From contig NZ_JBBKBG010000003.1 of assembly GCF_037892545.1 (NCBI RefSeq), positions 62,001 through 126,000 on the forward strand: 64,000 nucleotides of DNA, read 5' to 3'. Both the position numbers and the translations under genes were made by a program. The notes below the pieces were generated by a model that was given only the letters and a program-made list of their open reading frames with translations, was not told the DNA's origin and made no database searches. This document shows, piece after piece, positions 8,374-17,413 of this stretch (position 1 is its first letter; each line of letters begins with the position of its first letter). Source of the DNA: Pseudogracilibacillus sp037892545. GTDB lineage: Bacteria; Bacillota; Bacilli; Bacillales; Amphibacillaceae.

Positions 8374-9606
8374 CTAGATATAAACGGCAGTTTTATTTAA
8401 TTCGAATGCTTCATGTAAAGCATTGATTGCTAATTTCAGTTGATTATTTTCTACTAATACCCAAATGGTCGTATGACTATCAGCAGATTGTAAAACTTTC
8501 ACACCGTTTTTCGTTAATGCTGTCGTTATTTTTGCAGCGACTCCAGGTATTCCTGTCATTCCAGCTCCCACTGCAGATACCTTTGCACAATGTTCAACCA
8601 CTGTCACGGTAAAACCTTTTTCTTCTAATAATTGTACCGCTTTTTTAGCGACCTCATTCGACACAGTATACACAACTTTTGTTGGTGACATATTAATAAA
8701 ATCTACAGATATATTCGCATCTGCCATCGTTTGAAATATAGTTGCTTGTGATTGAATATCATTTTCCTTAATTGGAATATTTAATTGAGCAATTTCATCA
8801 ATATGGGCAATACCAGTAACGAGGCGATCTGGAATATCCACTCCCATTTCTTTCGTTCTAGACGATGTAATGAGTGTACCAATATGATCTGAGTATGTCG
8901 AACGAATTCGAATTGGGATTTCCGCTTGCATGGCAATTTCCACTGCACGTGGATGGATAACCTTTGCCCCTTGATAAGCTAGATTAGAAGTTTCTGCATA
9001 TGTGACGACATCGATAATACGAGCTGAATCAACCACTCGTGGGTCAGCTGTCATCATCCCTTCCACATCTGTAAAAATATCTACAGATTCTGCTTGTAAG
9101 GATGCACCAAATGCAACCGCAGTCGTATCACTACCACCACGGCCAATCGTCGTAATATCGCCCGATTCCGTCCTACCTTGGAATCCCGCAACAACGACAA
9201 CATCATGATCTATTAGTTCCTGTTTAATCCGATCTGGCTTTACTTTTTTAATTTTCGCTTCTGTAAATTCATCGTTCGTTATTAAACCAGCCTGTGCACC
9301 GGTAAGCGCTGTTGCATTCACCCCGTTTTGTTGTAATTCATTTGATAATACGACAGAGGCGATCGTTTCCCCGCAAGACATTAACATATCTAACTCGCGT
9401 TTTGCGTGGATGGATTTCTCTTTATAATCGACCATTTTTAATAATGTGTCGGTTGCATATGGATCAGGATTTCTACCTAAAGCTGAAACAACCACCACTA
9501 ATTTATTACCAGCGTCTAATCCACGCTTAATTTGTTTGATAACATGTGTTCGATTTTCTTTTGTCTGAACAGAAGTTCCACCAAATTTTTGAACTAATAT
9601 TTTCAT
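8374..9606 (-). CDS. dapG: Aspartate kinase (aspartokinase I type)
   Basis: This 410-residue enzyme phosphorylates aspartate, the first step towards diaminopimelate, lysine, methionine and threonine. The kinase motif KFGGTSV lies at residues 7-13, the substrate region GRGGSDTTAVA near 155, and two ACT regulatory repeats fill roughly the last 140 residues. The length and single-chain architecture match the diaminopimelate-controlled DapG of bacilli rather than a fused kinase-dehydrogenase. It starts 20 bases after asd and ends at a strong terminator. In B. subtilis dapA follows; here it does not. Confidence 0.9.
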   Translation of the reverse strand: MKILVQKFGGTSVQTKENRTHVIKQIKRGLDAGNKLVVVVSALGRNPDPYATDTLLKMVDYKEKSIHAKRELDMLMSCGETIASVVLSNELQQNGVNATALTGAQAGLITNDEFTEAKIKKVKPDRIKQELIDHDVVVVAGFQGRTESGDITTIGRGGSDTTAVAFGASLQAESVDIFTDVEGMMTADPRVVDSARIIDVVTYAETSNLAYQGAKVIHPRAVEIAMQAEIPIRIRSTYSDHIGTLITSSRTKEMGVDIPDRLVTGIAHIDEIAQLNIPIKENDIQSQATIFQTMADANISVDFINMSPTKVVYTVSNEVAKKAVQLLEEKGFTVTVVEHCAKVSAVGAGMTGIPGVAAKITTALTKNGVKVLQSADSHTTIWVLVENNQLKLAINALHEAFELNKTAVYI

Positions 9607-9626
9607 TCTATCATCAAACCTTTTCC

Positions 9627-10670
9627 TTAAACAATTTTATTTTTTATTAAAGTTTCTGCAATTTGTACTGTATTCCATGCAGCACCTTTTACTAAGTTGT
9701 CTGATACAATCCACATATGGAAACCATTTTTATGGTCAATATCTTTACGAATACGACCGACAAAAACTTCCTTCTTATCCGTAGCACTTAATGGTGTCGG
9801 ATATGTTTGTGTTGATGGATCATCTTCTAACACTAACCCTGCCCCTTGTTTAATCGCTTCTTTAATCTCATCTACAGAAACTTCATTATCTGTCTCAATA
9901 TAGACACTCTCAGAGTGAGACGTAAATACAGGAAGACGTACACATGTTGCTGCAACTTGTAAATTTGCATCTCCCATAATTTTCTTTGTCTCATTCATCA
10001 TTTTCCATTCTTCCTTTGTATAACCGAGTTCATCAAACACATCGATTTGTGGAAGTGCGTTAAATGCAATTGGGAAATGACGTTTATCAGAACCTGCAGG
10101 TAATACATTTGCTTCCATTTCTTCGCCTGCTAAACGTTGACCCGTTTGTTTTGTTAATTCTTGTTCAGCAGCTAAACCAGCACCTGAAACGGCTTGATAA
10201 GTGGAAACGATAATACGTTTTAAACCAAATTTATCTTGAATTGGCTTTAAAGCCGCAACCATTTGTATCGTTGAACAGTTTGGATTTGCAATAATTCCTT
10301 GATGGTTTTCTAGATGTTCAGGGTTCACTTCTGGAACTACTAAAGGAACATTTTCATCCATACGGAATTGACTCGTATTATCCACAACAACTGCACCATG
10401 TTTTACTGCTTCCGGTGCTAATTTTTCTGAAATAGAGCCTCCTGCAGAGAAAAATGCAATATCGATATTTTTAAAACTATCTGCTGTTGCTTCTTCCACC
10501 GTTATCTCTCTATCTTGAAAAGTTACCTTTGTCCCTGCCGATCTTTGAGACGAAAGTAATTTCAATTCGTTAATCGGGAATAAATTTTCCGATAAATAAT
10601 GTACAATTTTCTGTCCTACTGCTCCAGTTGCTCCAACAACTGCAACATTGTATTGTTTTTCATTAGCCAT
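9627..10670 (-). CDS. asd: Aspartate-semialdehyde dehydrogenase
   Basis: The 347-residue enzyme reduces aspartyl phosphate with NADPH, the step after DapG. The nucleotide-binding loop GATGAVG is at residues 13-19, and the catalytic cysteine is Cys132 in IIANPNCSTIQM. The conserved substrate arginine and histidine region (LPVFTSHSESV, about 250) is also visible. It leads a two-gene operon with dapG. The upstream region contains a plausible promoter but no lysine riboswitch that I can recognise, and no dipicolinate synthase genes. Confidence 0.95.
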   Translation of the reverse strand: MANEKQYNVAVVGATGAVGQKIVHYLSENLFPINELKLLSSQRSAGTKVTFQDREITVEEATADSFKNIDIAFFSAGGSISEKLAPEAVKHGAVVVDNTSQFRMDENVPLVVPEVNPEHLENHQGIIANPNCSTIQMVAALKPIQDKFGLKRIIVSTYQAVSGAGLAAEQELTKQTGQRLAGEEMEANVLPAGSDKRHFPIAFNALPQIDVFDELGYTKEEWKMMNETKKIMGDANLQVAATCVRLPVFTSHSESVYIETDNEVSVDEIKEAIKQGAGLVLEDDPSTQTYPTPLSATDKKEVFVGRIRKDIDHKNGFHMWIVSDNLVKGAAWNTVQIAETLIKNKIV

Positions 10671-10719
10671 GTAATTAAAAATCCCCTTCCAAAATCATCT
10701 TAATCTAATCTTAAACTTC

Positions 10720-10748
10720 ATTTTAACATATTTCTTCTTGAATTCGAA
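10720..10748 (-). promoter_or_regulatory. Sigma-A-like promoter of asd-dapG
   Basis: On the minus strand TTCGAA (10743-10748), a 17-base spacer and TAAAAT (10720-10725) form a promoter with a TG extension before the -10 box. The -35 match is only 3 of 6, so the TG extension probably matters. Confidence 0.45.
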
Positions 10749-10986
10749 TAAAACATTTTAATTATTTTATTATTTCGTCAATTGGCTTCATAAACAATTA
10801 GAATATGTATTACGATAACTTACAATAAAATAAACATTTTTGAGACAACGATTTACTTACTTTTCTAAATTTGAATGCTTTAAGTGGAGGCGGATAACGG
10901 ACTCACGATATAAAATGGCGTAAAATCAGATGTAACGATGTCACACTGGAAAATAAAGATACATTTCCTTTTTTCATTATATGAAA

Positions 10987-11026
10987 AAAAGGGGTTAGTG
11001 GAAGTTCTTTTCCACCAACCCCTTTT
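10987..11026 (-). terminator. Terminator of mlpA
   Basis: A 17-bp stem (10987-11003 with 11010-11026, one G-U pair) is GC-rich in its centre and followed by seven U residues on the minus-strand transcript. It lies 65 bases after the mlpA stop. Confidence 0.92.
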
Positions 11027-11091
11027 ATGGTATATCCTAACAAATTATGTTGATTGACCTAAGGCACATCCTGTATCGTCCATACTATTTA

Positions 11092-12312
11092 TTATTTCGT
11101 TTCTGACATAATAACAGCTTTTGAATATTTTCCAGTGAAAATATGTTCAATCAATTCATAAATCATCGTATGGTCTACTTGATCAATTTCTTTTAATGAT
11201 TCGTCTAATGTTCGATGTTTTTTTAATAATAATTCATTTCTTCCATTTCGACTCATTCTACTATTCGTACTCTCTGAACCTAATACTAAATTTCCTTTTA
11301 ACTGTTCTTTCTTATTATGAAATTCTTTTTCCGTTAAACCATTTTTCTTTATATCTTCAATCATATCAGTAATTGTCTCTTCTAATAGTGGAAGTTGCTC
11401 TTTATTCGTTCCAGCATAAATTCCTAAAACCCCACTATCTAAATAGGAAGAGTGATAAGAAAAGACTGAATAAGCTAAACCACGCTTTTCACGAACCTCC
11501 TGGAACAATCTAGAACTCATCCCATTCCCTAAGGCACTATTTAACACCATTAATGCGGGCATCCGTTCATCATCTACTGCAATCCCTTGAAACCCAAAAC
11601 AAGCATGTGCTTGCTCAATTTCTTTATGTTTCACAATCGTATCAAATAGCATTGTCGGCTTCGTTCGTTTCATCCGTTGTGTTTGTTGTTCAAATTGATC
11701 AAATAATTGCTCAACCGTCTGAATAAATGTAGCATCCACATTTCCGGCAATGGAAATAACAACATTTTCTGGAACGTAACATTCTCTTCTATAATCTTGT
11801 AATGATTTTTGTGTAAATGAACGAACAAGAGCTTCTGTACCAATAATTGGACGACCTAAAGGATGATTACCAAAGTTTGCTTTTGCTAATAAATCATGCA
11901 CATGACTATCTGGTGAATCTTCGTACATTTTAATCTCTTCTAAAATAACCTTTTTTTCTCGTTCTATTTCGTCTTCCGGAAAGATAGAATGGAAAAACAT
12001 GTCAGCAAGTACTTCCATTGCATATACTTTATACGTGTCTAACACACGTGCATAATAGCATGTATATTCTTTAGAGGTAAAAGCATTTACTTGCCCACCA
12101 ATTGCATCAAAACTTTCGGCTATTTCTTGTGCATTTTTTGTTTTCGTTCCTTTAAAAAACATATGCTCCAAAAAGTGTGAAATTCCACCGTTCGTTTCGG
12201 ACTCATATCTCGATCCTGTTGCTACCCATACTCCCATCGTGACAGATCGTACAGTAGGTATATTTTCTAAAACGATGCGTACACCGTTCTTACACGTATA
12301 TGTTTCAATCAT
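11092..12312 (-). CDS. mlpA: M16 zinc processing protease (MlpA/YmxG)
   Basis: The 406-residue protein belongs to the mitochondrial-processing-peptidase-like M16 proteases. The inverted zinc motif HFLEH is at residues 46-50 and the third ligand glutamate lies in an EEIKMYEDSPD stretch near 125, so it should be active. Residues near 300 (REKRGLAYSVFSYHSSY) match the family substrate-binding C-terminal half. I choose the ATG at 12312, which follows a GGAGGGG ribosome binding site. An upstream GTG at 12333 would put that site inside the gene. It has its own promoter and terminator. In other bacilli it follows pnpA and ylxY; ylxY is missing here. Confidence 0.92.
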   Translation of the reverse strand: MIETYTCKNGVRIVLENIPTVRSVTMGVWVATGSRYESETNGGISHFLEHMFFKGTKTKNAQEIAESFDAIGGQVNAFTSKEYTCYYARVLDTYKVYAMEVLADMFFHSIFPEDEIEREKKVILEEIKMYEDSPDSHVHDLLAKANFGNHPLGRPIIGTEALVRSFTQKSLQDYRRECYVPENVVISIAGNVDATFIQTVEQLFDQFEQQTQRMKRTKPTMLFDTIVKHKEIEQAHACFGFQGIAVDDERMPALMVLNSALGNGMSSRLFQEVREKRGLAYSVFSYHSSYLDSGVLGIYAGTNKEQLPLLEETITDMIEDIKKNGLTEKEFHNKKEQLKGNLVLGSESTNSRMSRNGRNELLLKKHRTLDESLKEIDQVDHTMIYELIEHIFTGKYSKAVIMSETK

Positions 12313-12357
12313 AAATTCCCCTCCGATGTTCACCGTCCATCATCCATACATTTGTCT

Positions 12358-12366
12358 ATCATACCA
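12358..12366 (-). promoter_or_regulatory. Extended -10 promoter of mlpA
   Basis: On the minus strand TGGTATGAT gives an extended -10 element (TATGAT at 12358-12363). The -35 region, GAAACA at a 17-base spacing, is weak. It lies about 45 bases before the mlpA start codon. Confidence 0.45.
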
Positions 12367-12692
12367 AAATTTATTCCATTTGTTTCTTTCTTCACGCAAA
12401 ATGTATAAAATAACGGATTATACGTTCTTTTCTCTATTTATTACATCGTTATGTAACTCGGTTTATCATATCAAAAATGCGCTCATTGTGCCAATCTATT
12501 GATTGATGCATGGAATTTTTCAATAATTATTTTTAGTTCTTTGTCATAGGAGTATTGACTGCCTAAACATTTAACTGTTTAGAGTTACTCTATCTCATTA
12601 AATTGAAACAAATGATCTCCCTCTTAGATTTGATTTTCATCGTCTTTAATTGTAAAGAGAAATTCACTTGTTTTCTATTTTTATGCAGAAAA

Positions 12693-12726
12693 AAATGGTG
12701 ACAGATATTTTCCATCAACACCATTT
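12693..12726 (-). terminator. Second hairpin after pnpA
   Basis: An 8-bp stem (AAATGGTG with CACCATTT on the plus strand) with an 18-base loop is followed by a U run on the transcript. It is weaker than the first pnpA hairpin and may act as a backup terminator. Confidence 0.5.
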
Positions 12727-12745
12727 ATTGTAAAATCCATTAAAA

Positions 12746-12771
12746 AAAGAAACTGGATTTCCAGCCTCTTT
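12746..12771 (-). terminator. Terminator overlapping the end of pnpA
   Basis: A 12-bp stem with two G-U pairs and a tight loop overlaps the last bases around the pnpA stop codon and is followed by seven U residues on the transcript. Confidence 0.6.
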
Positions 12772-12774
12772 CTT

Positions 12775-14892
12775 TTACTTTGTTTTTAATTGTTCTTTAT
12801 TTTCACGTTCTTCTTGTAATACATCCTTACGTGATAAGTTAACTCTGCCTTGGTTATCGATTTCTTTAACCTTAACCATAATCTTATCACCAAGATCTAC
12901 AACATCTTCTACTTTATTCGTACGTTTATCTTGTAATTGTGAAATATGAACTAATCCTTCTTTTCCTTTAAACAATTCAACGAATGCGCCAAATTTTTCG
13001 ATTCGTTTTACTGTTCCTAAGTAAATTTGCCCTACTTCTACTTCACGAACTAAGTCTTCAATAATCTTTTTCGCTTGATCATTCATTTCTTCTTCTGTCG
13101 ATGAAATAAATACTGTTCCATCTTGTTCGATGTCGATCTTCACGCCAGTTTCCTCAATAATCTTATTGATTTGTTTTCCACTTGGTCCAATGACATCACG
13201 AATTTTATCAGGATTAATATGCATCGTTAAAATCTTCGGTGCATATGGTGATAATTTTGACTTTGGCTCATTAATCGTTTCTAACATGGAGTTTAAAATA
13301 TGAAGACGACCAATTTTCGCCTGTTCTAATGATTCTTGTAAAATTTCCTTCGATAATCCATCAATTTTAATATCCATTTGGATTGCTGTAATACCTTTTT
13401 CAGTTCCAGCAACTTTAAAATCCATATCCCCTAAAGCATCTTCTAAACCTTGGATATCTGATAAAATGGAATAATCATCACCTGTTTTAACTAATCCCAT
13501 TGCAATACCTGCTACAGGTGCTTTAATCGGAACTCCTGCATCCATCATCGCTAATGTACTAGCACAAATACTCGCTTGGGATGAAGAACCATTTGATTCT
13601 AGTACTTCCGATACGACTCGGACCGTATATGGAAACTCTGTTTCGGATGGGATTACTTTTTCTAATGCTCTTTCCCCTAATGCTCCATGTCCAATTTCAC
13701 GACGACCTGGCGCACGAATTGGTCCAACTTCTCCAACACTATATTGTGGGAAATTATAATGGTGCATAAAACGTTTTGATTCTTCTAAATCTAATCCATC
13801 TAAAATTTGTACATCGCCAAGTGCCCCTAATGTACAAACACTTAATACTTGAGTTTGTCCACGTGTAAATAGACCAGAACCATGTGTACGAGGTAATAAT
13901 CCAACACGAGAAGATAATGGACGAATTTCATCTGTTTTACGACCATCTGGACGTACTTTTTCTTCCGTTATTAAACGACGAACCTCATCTTTTAACATAT
14001 TATCTAATGTTAATTTCACATGTTTTATTACATCTTCTTCTGCTTCTTCATACTGTGCTAATGTTTCTTCTTTTACTTGTTCAATCGCATCTTCACGTGC
14101 ATGTTTCTCTTCTACTTGAATTGCTTTTGTTAAAGCCTCTTTTGCTTTTGTTTCCACTTCTGCTTTAATTGCTGGATCGATTTCGAATAATTCTATTGCC
14201 GTCTTTTCTTTTCCTGCTTGCTCCACGATTTCTTCTTGAAAAGCAACTAAGCGTGCGATTTCTTCATGAGCAAACATAATGGCATCTAGAACAGTCGCTT
14301 CAGAAATTTCATTTGCTCCTGCCTCTACCATATTTATTTCGTCTTTCGTTCCAGCAACTGTTAGTTCTAAATCACTTTGCGCTTGCTGTTCAATAGACGG
14401 ATTAATAATAAATTCCCCATCAACTATTCCAACATTAATACCAGCAATTGGTCCGTTGAAAGGAATGTCTGAAATAGATAAAGCAATAGATGATCCAATC
14501 ATTGCAGCAATTTCAGATGAACAATCTTGGTCTACACTCATCACTGTACTAATAACTTGCACTTCATTTCTGAATCCTTCAGGAAAAAGTGGACGAATTG
14601 GACGGTCAATTAAACGTGATGCTAAAATTGCCTTTTCACTCGGTCTACCTTCACGTTTAATAAATCCTCCAGGAATTTTACCGACTGCATATAATTTCTC
14701 TTCATAGTTTACTGTTAAAGGAAAGAACGGTAAGTCTTTTGGCTCTTTAGAAGCTGTTGCGACTGATAATACAGATGTATCTCCATAGTGTACCATACAA
14801 GCACCATTCGCTTGTTTTGCCAATTCGCCAACTTCAACCGTTAACTTATTTCCATTAATCGTAGTAGAGAATACTTGCTTGTTTTCTACCAT
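12775..14892 (-). CDS. pnpA: Polynucleotide phosphorylase
   Basis: The 705-residue enzyme degrades RNA from the 3' end using phosphate and is part of the RNA degradosome. Two RNase PH domains (about 10-220 and 310-545) are joined by an all-helical linker. The KH domain (NPDKIRDVIGPSGKQIN, about 560) and a C-terminal S1 domain (620-690, YLGTVKRIEKFGAFVEL) complete the protein. I choose the ATG at 14892, which gives an N-terminus (MVENKQVFST) like that of homologues and follows AAAGGGG. An upstream in-frame start at 14928 would add 12 residues not typical of the family. It follows rpsO after a terminator-like hairpin. Confidence 0.96.
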   Translation of the reverse strand: MVENKQVFSTTINGNKLTVEVGELAKQANGACMVHYGDTSVLSVATASKEPKDLPFFPLTVNYEEKLYAVGKIPGGFIKREGRPSEKAILASRLIDRPIRPLFPEGFRNEVQVISTVMSVDQDCSSEIAAMIGSSIALSISDIPFNGPIAGINVGIVDGEFIINPSIEQQAQSDLELTVAGTKDEINMVEAGANEISEATVLDAIMFAHEEIARLVAFQEEIVEQAGKEKTAIELFEIDPAIKAEVETKAKEALTKAIQVEEKHAREDAIEQVKEETLAQYEEAEEDVIKHVKLTLDNMLKDEVRRLITEEKVRPDGRKTDEIRPLSSRVGLLPRTHGSGLFTRGQTQVLSVCTLGALGDVQILDGLDLEESKRFMHHYNFPQYSVGEVGPIRAPGRREIGHGALGERALEKVIPSETEFPYTVRVVSEVLESNGSSSQASICASTLAMMDAGVPIKAPVAGIAMGLVKTGDDYSILSDIQGLEDALGDMDFKVAGTEKGITAIQMDIKIDGLSKEILQESLEQAKIGRLHILNSMLETINEPKSKLSPYAPKILTMHINPDKIRDVIGPSGKQINKIIEETGVKIDIEQDGTVFISSTEEEMNDQAKKIIEDLVREVEVGQIYLGTVKRIEKFGAFVELFKGKEGLVHISQLQDKRTNKVEDVVDLGDKIMVKVKEIDNQGRVNLSRKDVLQEERENKEQLKTK

Positions 14893-14992
14893 CTTTATTT
14901 GTACCCCTTTCAAATGAACATAGGACAATTTTATACTTTACGTAACGCTTCATTATTATGTTCATTTCTTTGTGCATTTCATTTATGAAAAA

Positions 14993-15012
14993 AAGCAGGA
15001 TTTCTCCTGCTT
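14993..15012 (-). terminator. Hairpin after rpsO
   Basis: A perfect 8-bp stem AAGCAGGA/TCCTGCTT with a 4-base loop begins 6 bases after the rpsO stop and is followed by a U-rich run. It separates rpsO from pnpA and probably ends or processes most rpsO transcripts. Confidence 0.85.
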
Positions 15013-15018
15013 CTTACA

Positions 15019-15288
15019 TTATCTACGTAATCCAAGTTTTTGAATCACTTCACGGTAACGTGTAACGTCTTTTTTACGTAAATAGTTTAATAAGTTACGA
15101 CGCTTACCAACCATTTTTAATAAACCACGACGTGAATGGTGATCTTTTTTATGTGTACGTAAATGTTCGTTTAAATTATTAATTTCATTCGTTAAAATAG
15201 CGATTTGAACTTCTGGAGATCCAGTGTCATTTTCGTGTACTTTGAATTCGTTAATAATTTCATTTTTAACATCCTTTGAAATAGCCAT
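15019..15288 (-). CDS. rpsO: 30S ribosomal protein S15
   Basis: The 89-residue protein binds the central domain of 16S rRNA early in 30S assembly. The conserved segments ENDTGSPEVQIA (about 19-30) and KDHHSRRGLLKMVGKRRNLL (about 47-66) are intact. The length is exactly the family norm. AGGAGG lies 8 bases before the ATG. The leader contains a hairpin that could be an S15 autoregulatory site. Confidence 0.98.
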   Translation of the reverse strand: MAISKDVKNEIINEFKVHENDTGSPEVQIAILTNEINNLNEHLRTHKKDHHSRRGLLKMVGKRRNLLNYLRKKDVTRYREVIQKLGLRR

Positions 15289-15319
15289 GTTGGCACCTCC
15301 TAATTTCTATATTATCCCC

Positions 15320-15343
15320 ATCTCCCTAGCAAACGTCGGAGAT
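15320..15343 (-). promoter_or_regulatory. Hairpin in the rpsO leader, possible S15 autoregulatory site
   Basis: ATCTCC (15320-15325) pairs with GGAGAT (15338-15343) over a 12-base loop, 30 bases before the rpsO start. S15 represses its own synthesis through leader RNA structures in several bacteria. I cannot confirm the conserved G-U/G-C motif from reading alone. Confidence 0.3.
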
Positions 15344-15413
15344 ACATTTTGCCAAGCAGAGGTTCTACTTTTATAGATTAACTTTTTTCCCATAAAAAAG
15401 CAAGGCATATCGT

Positions 15414-16352
15414 TTAAATTTGAAAGTATTTTCGGATGTTTTTTTCATCTTCTGTTAATTGTGCAACAATTTCATCTATCCCGTTAAACTTTCTTTCTTC
15501 ACGGACAAATGTTATCCATTCAATCTCAATCATTTCACCGTATATATCTTCTTCAAAATCTAAAATATATACTTCTGGAGAAGGCTTCGGTAAATGATCA
15601 TGAAATGTAGGTTTTACGCCTAAATTCAATAATCCGTAATATTTCTTCCCAGCTACATACACATACACCCCATATACCCCTAGTTTAGGTAGTAATTTAT
15701 CCTCTTCAATTTGTAAATTTGCTGTTGGAAAACCTATTTGTCTTCCTCGTTTATCTCCATCTACGACCACACCTGAAGTAAAATAAGGACGTCCTAATAG
15801 TTGATGCACTTTTTCTACATCGCCTTCTTTTAATGCAGCACGTATATTAGTTGAACTAATCTTTTCGGATGCATAGTCCACTTTATCTATGACTGTCACT
15901 TCTACATCATCTGGTAAAAATGTGTGGATGTTTTCCATATTTCCCGCACCTTTATGACCAAAAGTATAGTCAAAACCTGCAACTAGATGTTTAATATGTA
16001 GCCCCTCTATAAAATGCTCTAAAAATTGAGCAGGACTTAATTGAGAAAGTTCTTTATTAAACGTAATAATATATAAATAATCTACACCTAATTCAGACAA
16101 AAATGCCTCTTTTTCTTTTACAGTCGTTATATAATGAACTGTTTCTTTGCCCTTTTTCAAAACGACGGATGGGTGTGGAAAAAACGTAATCACCGCACTT
16201 TTTAATTCCTTCGCTTTCGCTTTTTTCACAGCAGTTTGAATTACCGCTTGATGGCCTTCATGAATGCCATCAAAAAAACCAATTGCCGCAACAGATGGAC
16301 TTATTTTTTCTTTTTTTAAATTATGAGGATATGTTAATTGTATCGTTTCCAT
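15414..16352 (-). CDS. ribF: Bifunctional riboflavin kinase / FMN adenylyltransferase
   Basis: The 312-residue enzyme makes FMN and FAD from riboflavin; it is called RibC in B. subtilis. The N-terminal adenylyltransferase has the nucleotide-binding motif GFFDGIHEGHQAV (about residues 26-38) and SSTNIRAAL near 160. The C-terminal kinase has GRQIGFPTANL (about 202-212). Length is normal. It lies 8 bases after truB, so it is co-transcribed with rbfA and truB. Confidence 0.95.
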   Translation of the reverse strand: METIQLTYPHNLKKEKISPSVAAIGFFDGIHEGHQAVIQTAVKKAKAKELKSAVITFFPHPSVVLKKGKETVHYITTVKEKEAFLSELGVDYLYIITFNKELSQLSPAQFLEHFIEGLHIKHLVAGFDYTFGHKGAGNMENIHTFLPDDVEVTVIDKVDYASEKISSTNIRAALKEGDVEKVHQLLGRPYFTSGVVVDGDKRGRQIGFPTANLQIEEDKLLPKLGVYGVYVYVAGKKYYGLLNLGVKPTFHDHLPKPSPEVYILDFEEDIYGEMIEIEWITFVREERKFNGIDEIVAQLTEDEKNIRKYFQI

Positions 16353-16360
16353 TCTTTCAC

Positions 16361-17263
16361 CTACTTATGCAAATTAAACACTCGAACCGGCTTAATTAAA
16401 TTTGAATGATTTGGATGGATTTCGTATATTGCCAATAATTTCTGTTCATACATCATTGCAAACGGGTCGTTTGTCTTTATTTCTGATGGCTTAGAAAATT
16501 TTTGCCCTTGTAATACACGATCCTTCATTTTTTCATCTACATTATAATGATATAGATGACGAACTGCTTTTTCAACTGGTAAGAGCATGGATGAAATATT
16601 GTTTTCGTCTATTTTCCGTTCGATTTCCTCAAATGTAATCGTTTCGTCTAGATGGAATCCATCTGTTTCCATCCGTTTTAAAAAAGACATGTGTGCGGGA
16701 TACCCTAATGCTTTCCCAATATCAACGGATAACGTACGAATGTATGTTCCTTTTGAACAAGTTACTTTTATACGAAATGGGTTGGTCATTGTTTGATTGG
16801 ATTGTATATAATCTATATTATAAATCATCACTTTACGTGCTGGACGGTCAATTTCAATATTTTCTCGTGCATATTCATATAATTTTTTCCCATTTACTTT
16901 AATTGCAGAATACATTGGAGGTATTTGTGTAATTTCTCCAGTAAATGATGCAAGTACTTGTCTAATTTCTTCCTCTGTTGGAACAGATTCTAATATTTCC
17001 TCTTCGATCGTTTCTCCATCTGCATCTTCTGTCGTCGTGCTTCTTCCTAAATATACATCTGCAATATATTGTTTATGTAAAGGTAGTAAAAACGGAATAA
17101 TTTTCGTCGCTTCTCCAACACAAATCGGTAATACACCTTCCACTGAAGGATCTAATGTACCAGTATGACCCACTTTTTTCGTTTGTAGCATCCGTCTTAT
17201 TTTCATCACACAGTCATGAGACGTCATTCCTTTTGGCTTATATAAAGGTATTATTCCATGCAT
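16361..17263 (-). CDS. truB: tRNA pseudouridine-55 synthase
   Basis: The 300-residue enzyme makes pseudouridine at position 55 in the T loop of tRNAs. The catalytic aspartate is Asp38 in VGHTGTLDP, and the TruB motifs PLYKPKGMTSH (residues 6-16) and CSKGTYIRTL (about 170) are clear. A C-terminal PUA-like region is present. A 150-base spacer with a large stem-loop separates it from rbfA. Confidence 0.96.
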   Translation of the reverse strand: MHGIIPLYKPKGMTSHDCVMKIRRMLQTKKVGHTGTLDPSVEGVLPICVGEATKIIPFLLPLHKQYIADVYLGRSTTTEDADGETIEEEILESVPTEEEIRQVLASFTGEITQIPPMYSAIKVNGKKLYEYARENIEIDRPARKVMIYNIDYIQSNQTMTNPFRIKVTCSKGTYIRTLSVDIGKALGYPAHMSFLKRMETDGFHLDETITFEEIERKIDENNISSMLLPVEKAVRHLYHYNVDEKMKDRVLQGQKFSKPSEIKTNDPFAMMYEQKLLAIYEIHPNHSNLIKPVRVFNLHK

Positions 17264-17296
17264 CTTGCATCAGCCTTTCTCCCATATAATAAGAAA

Positions 17297-17394
17297 GAGG
17301 CTAAGGAATAGTCGAAAAATAATAGTAGTAAAAAGAAATGTCCATATACTATTTCTCTTTATCATTTACATTTTCTCGCTATTCCCTCAGCCCC
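17297..17394 (-). other. Nested stem-loop between rbfA and truB
   Basis: The outer arms (17297-17311 with 17379-17394) pair over about 13 bases with one bulge. Inside, AAAAGAAAT (17331-17339) pairs with 17351-17359 to make a second hairpin. On the transcript the outer stem ends in UUUCUU. It can be a terminator or an mRNA stability or processing element. Confidence 0.45.
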
Positions 17395-17413
17395 ATACGC
17401 ATCCAACTATATA

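Larger units (their letters stand above)
10671..11091. other. Intergenic region between mlpA and asd
   Basis: This 421-base gap holds the mlpA terminator (10987-11026) and an asd promoter (10720-10748). Many bacilli carry ymxH and the dipicolinate synthase genes spoVFA/spoVFB here, and none is present. I see no riboswitch. A short GC-richer patch at about 10880-10950 has no recognisable gene. Confidence 0.6.
12313..12774. other. Intergenic region between pnpA and mlpA
   Basis: The gap contains two hairpins after pnpA (12746-12771 and 12693-12726) and the mlpA promoter (12358-12366). The polysaccharide deacetylase gene ylxY, usual at this place in bacilli, is absent, and I see no remnant of it. 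Confidence 0.6.

Noticed and set aside
10671..10986. Lysine riboswitch upstream of asd
   Set aside because: I looked for the conserved core segments and did not see them; the leader is AT-rich and mostly unstructured apart from the promoter.
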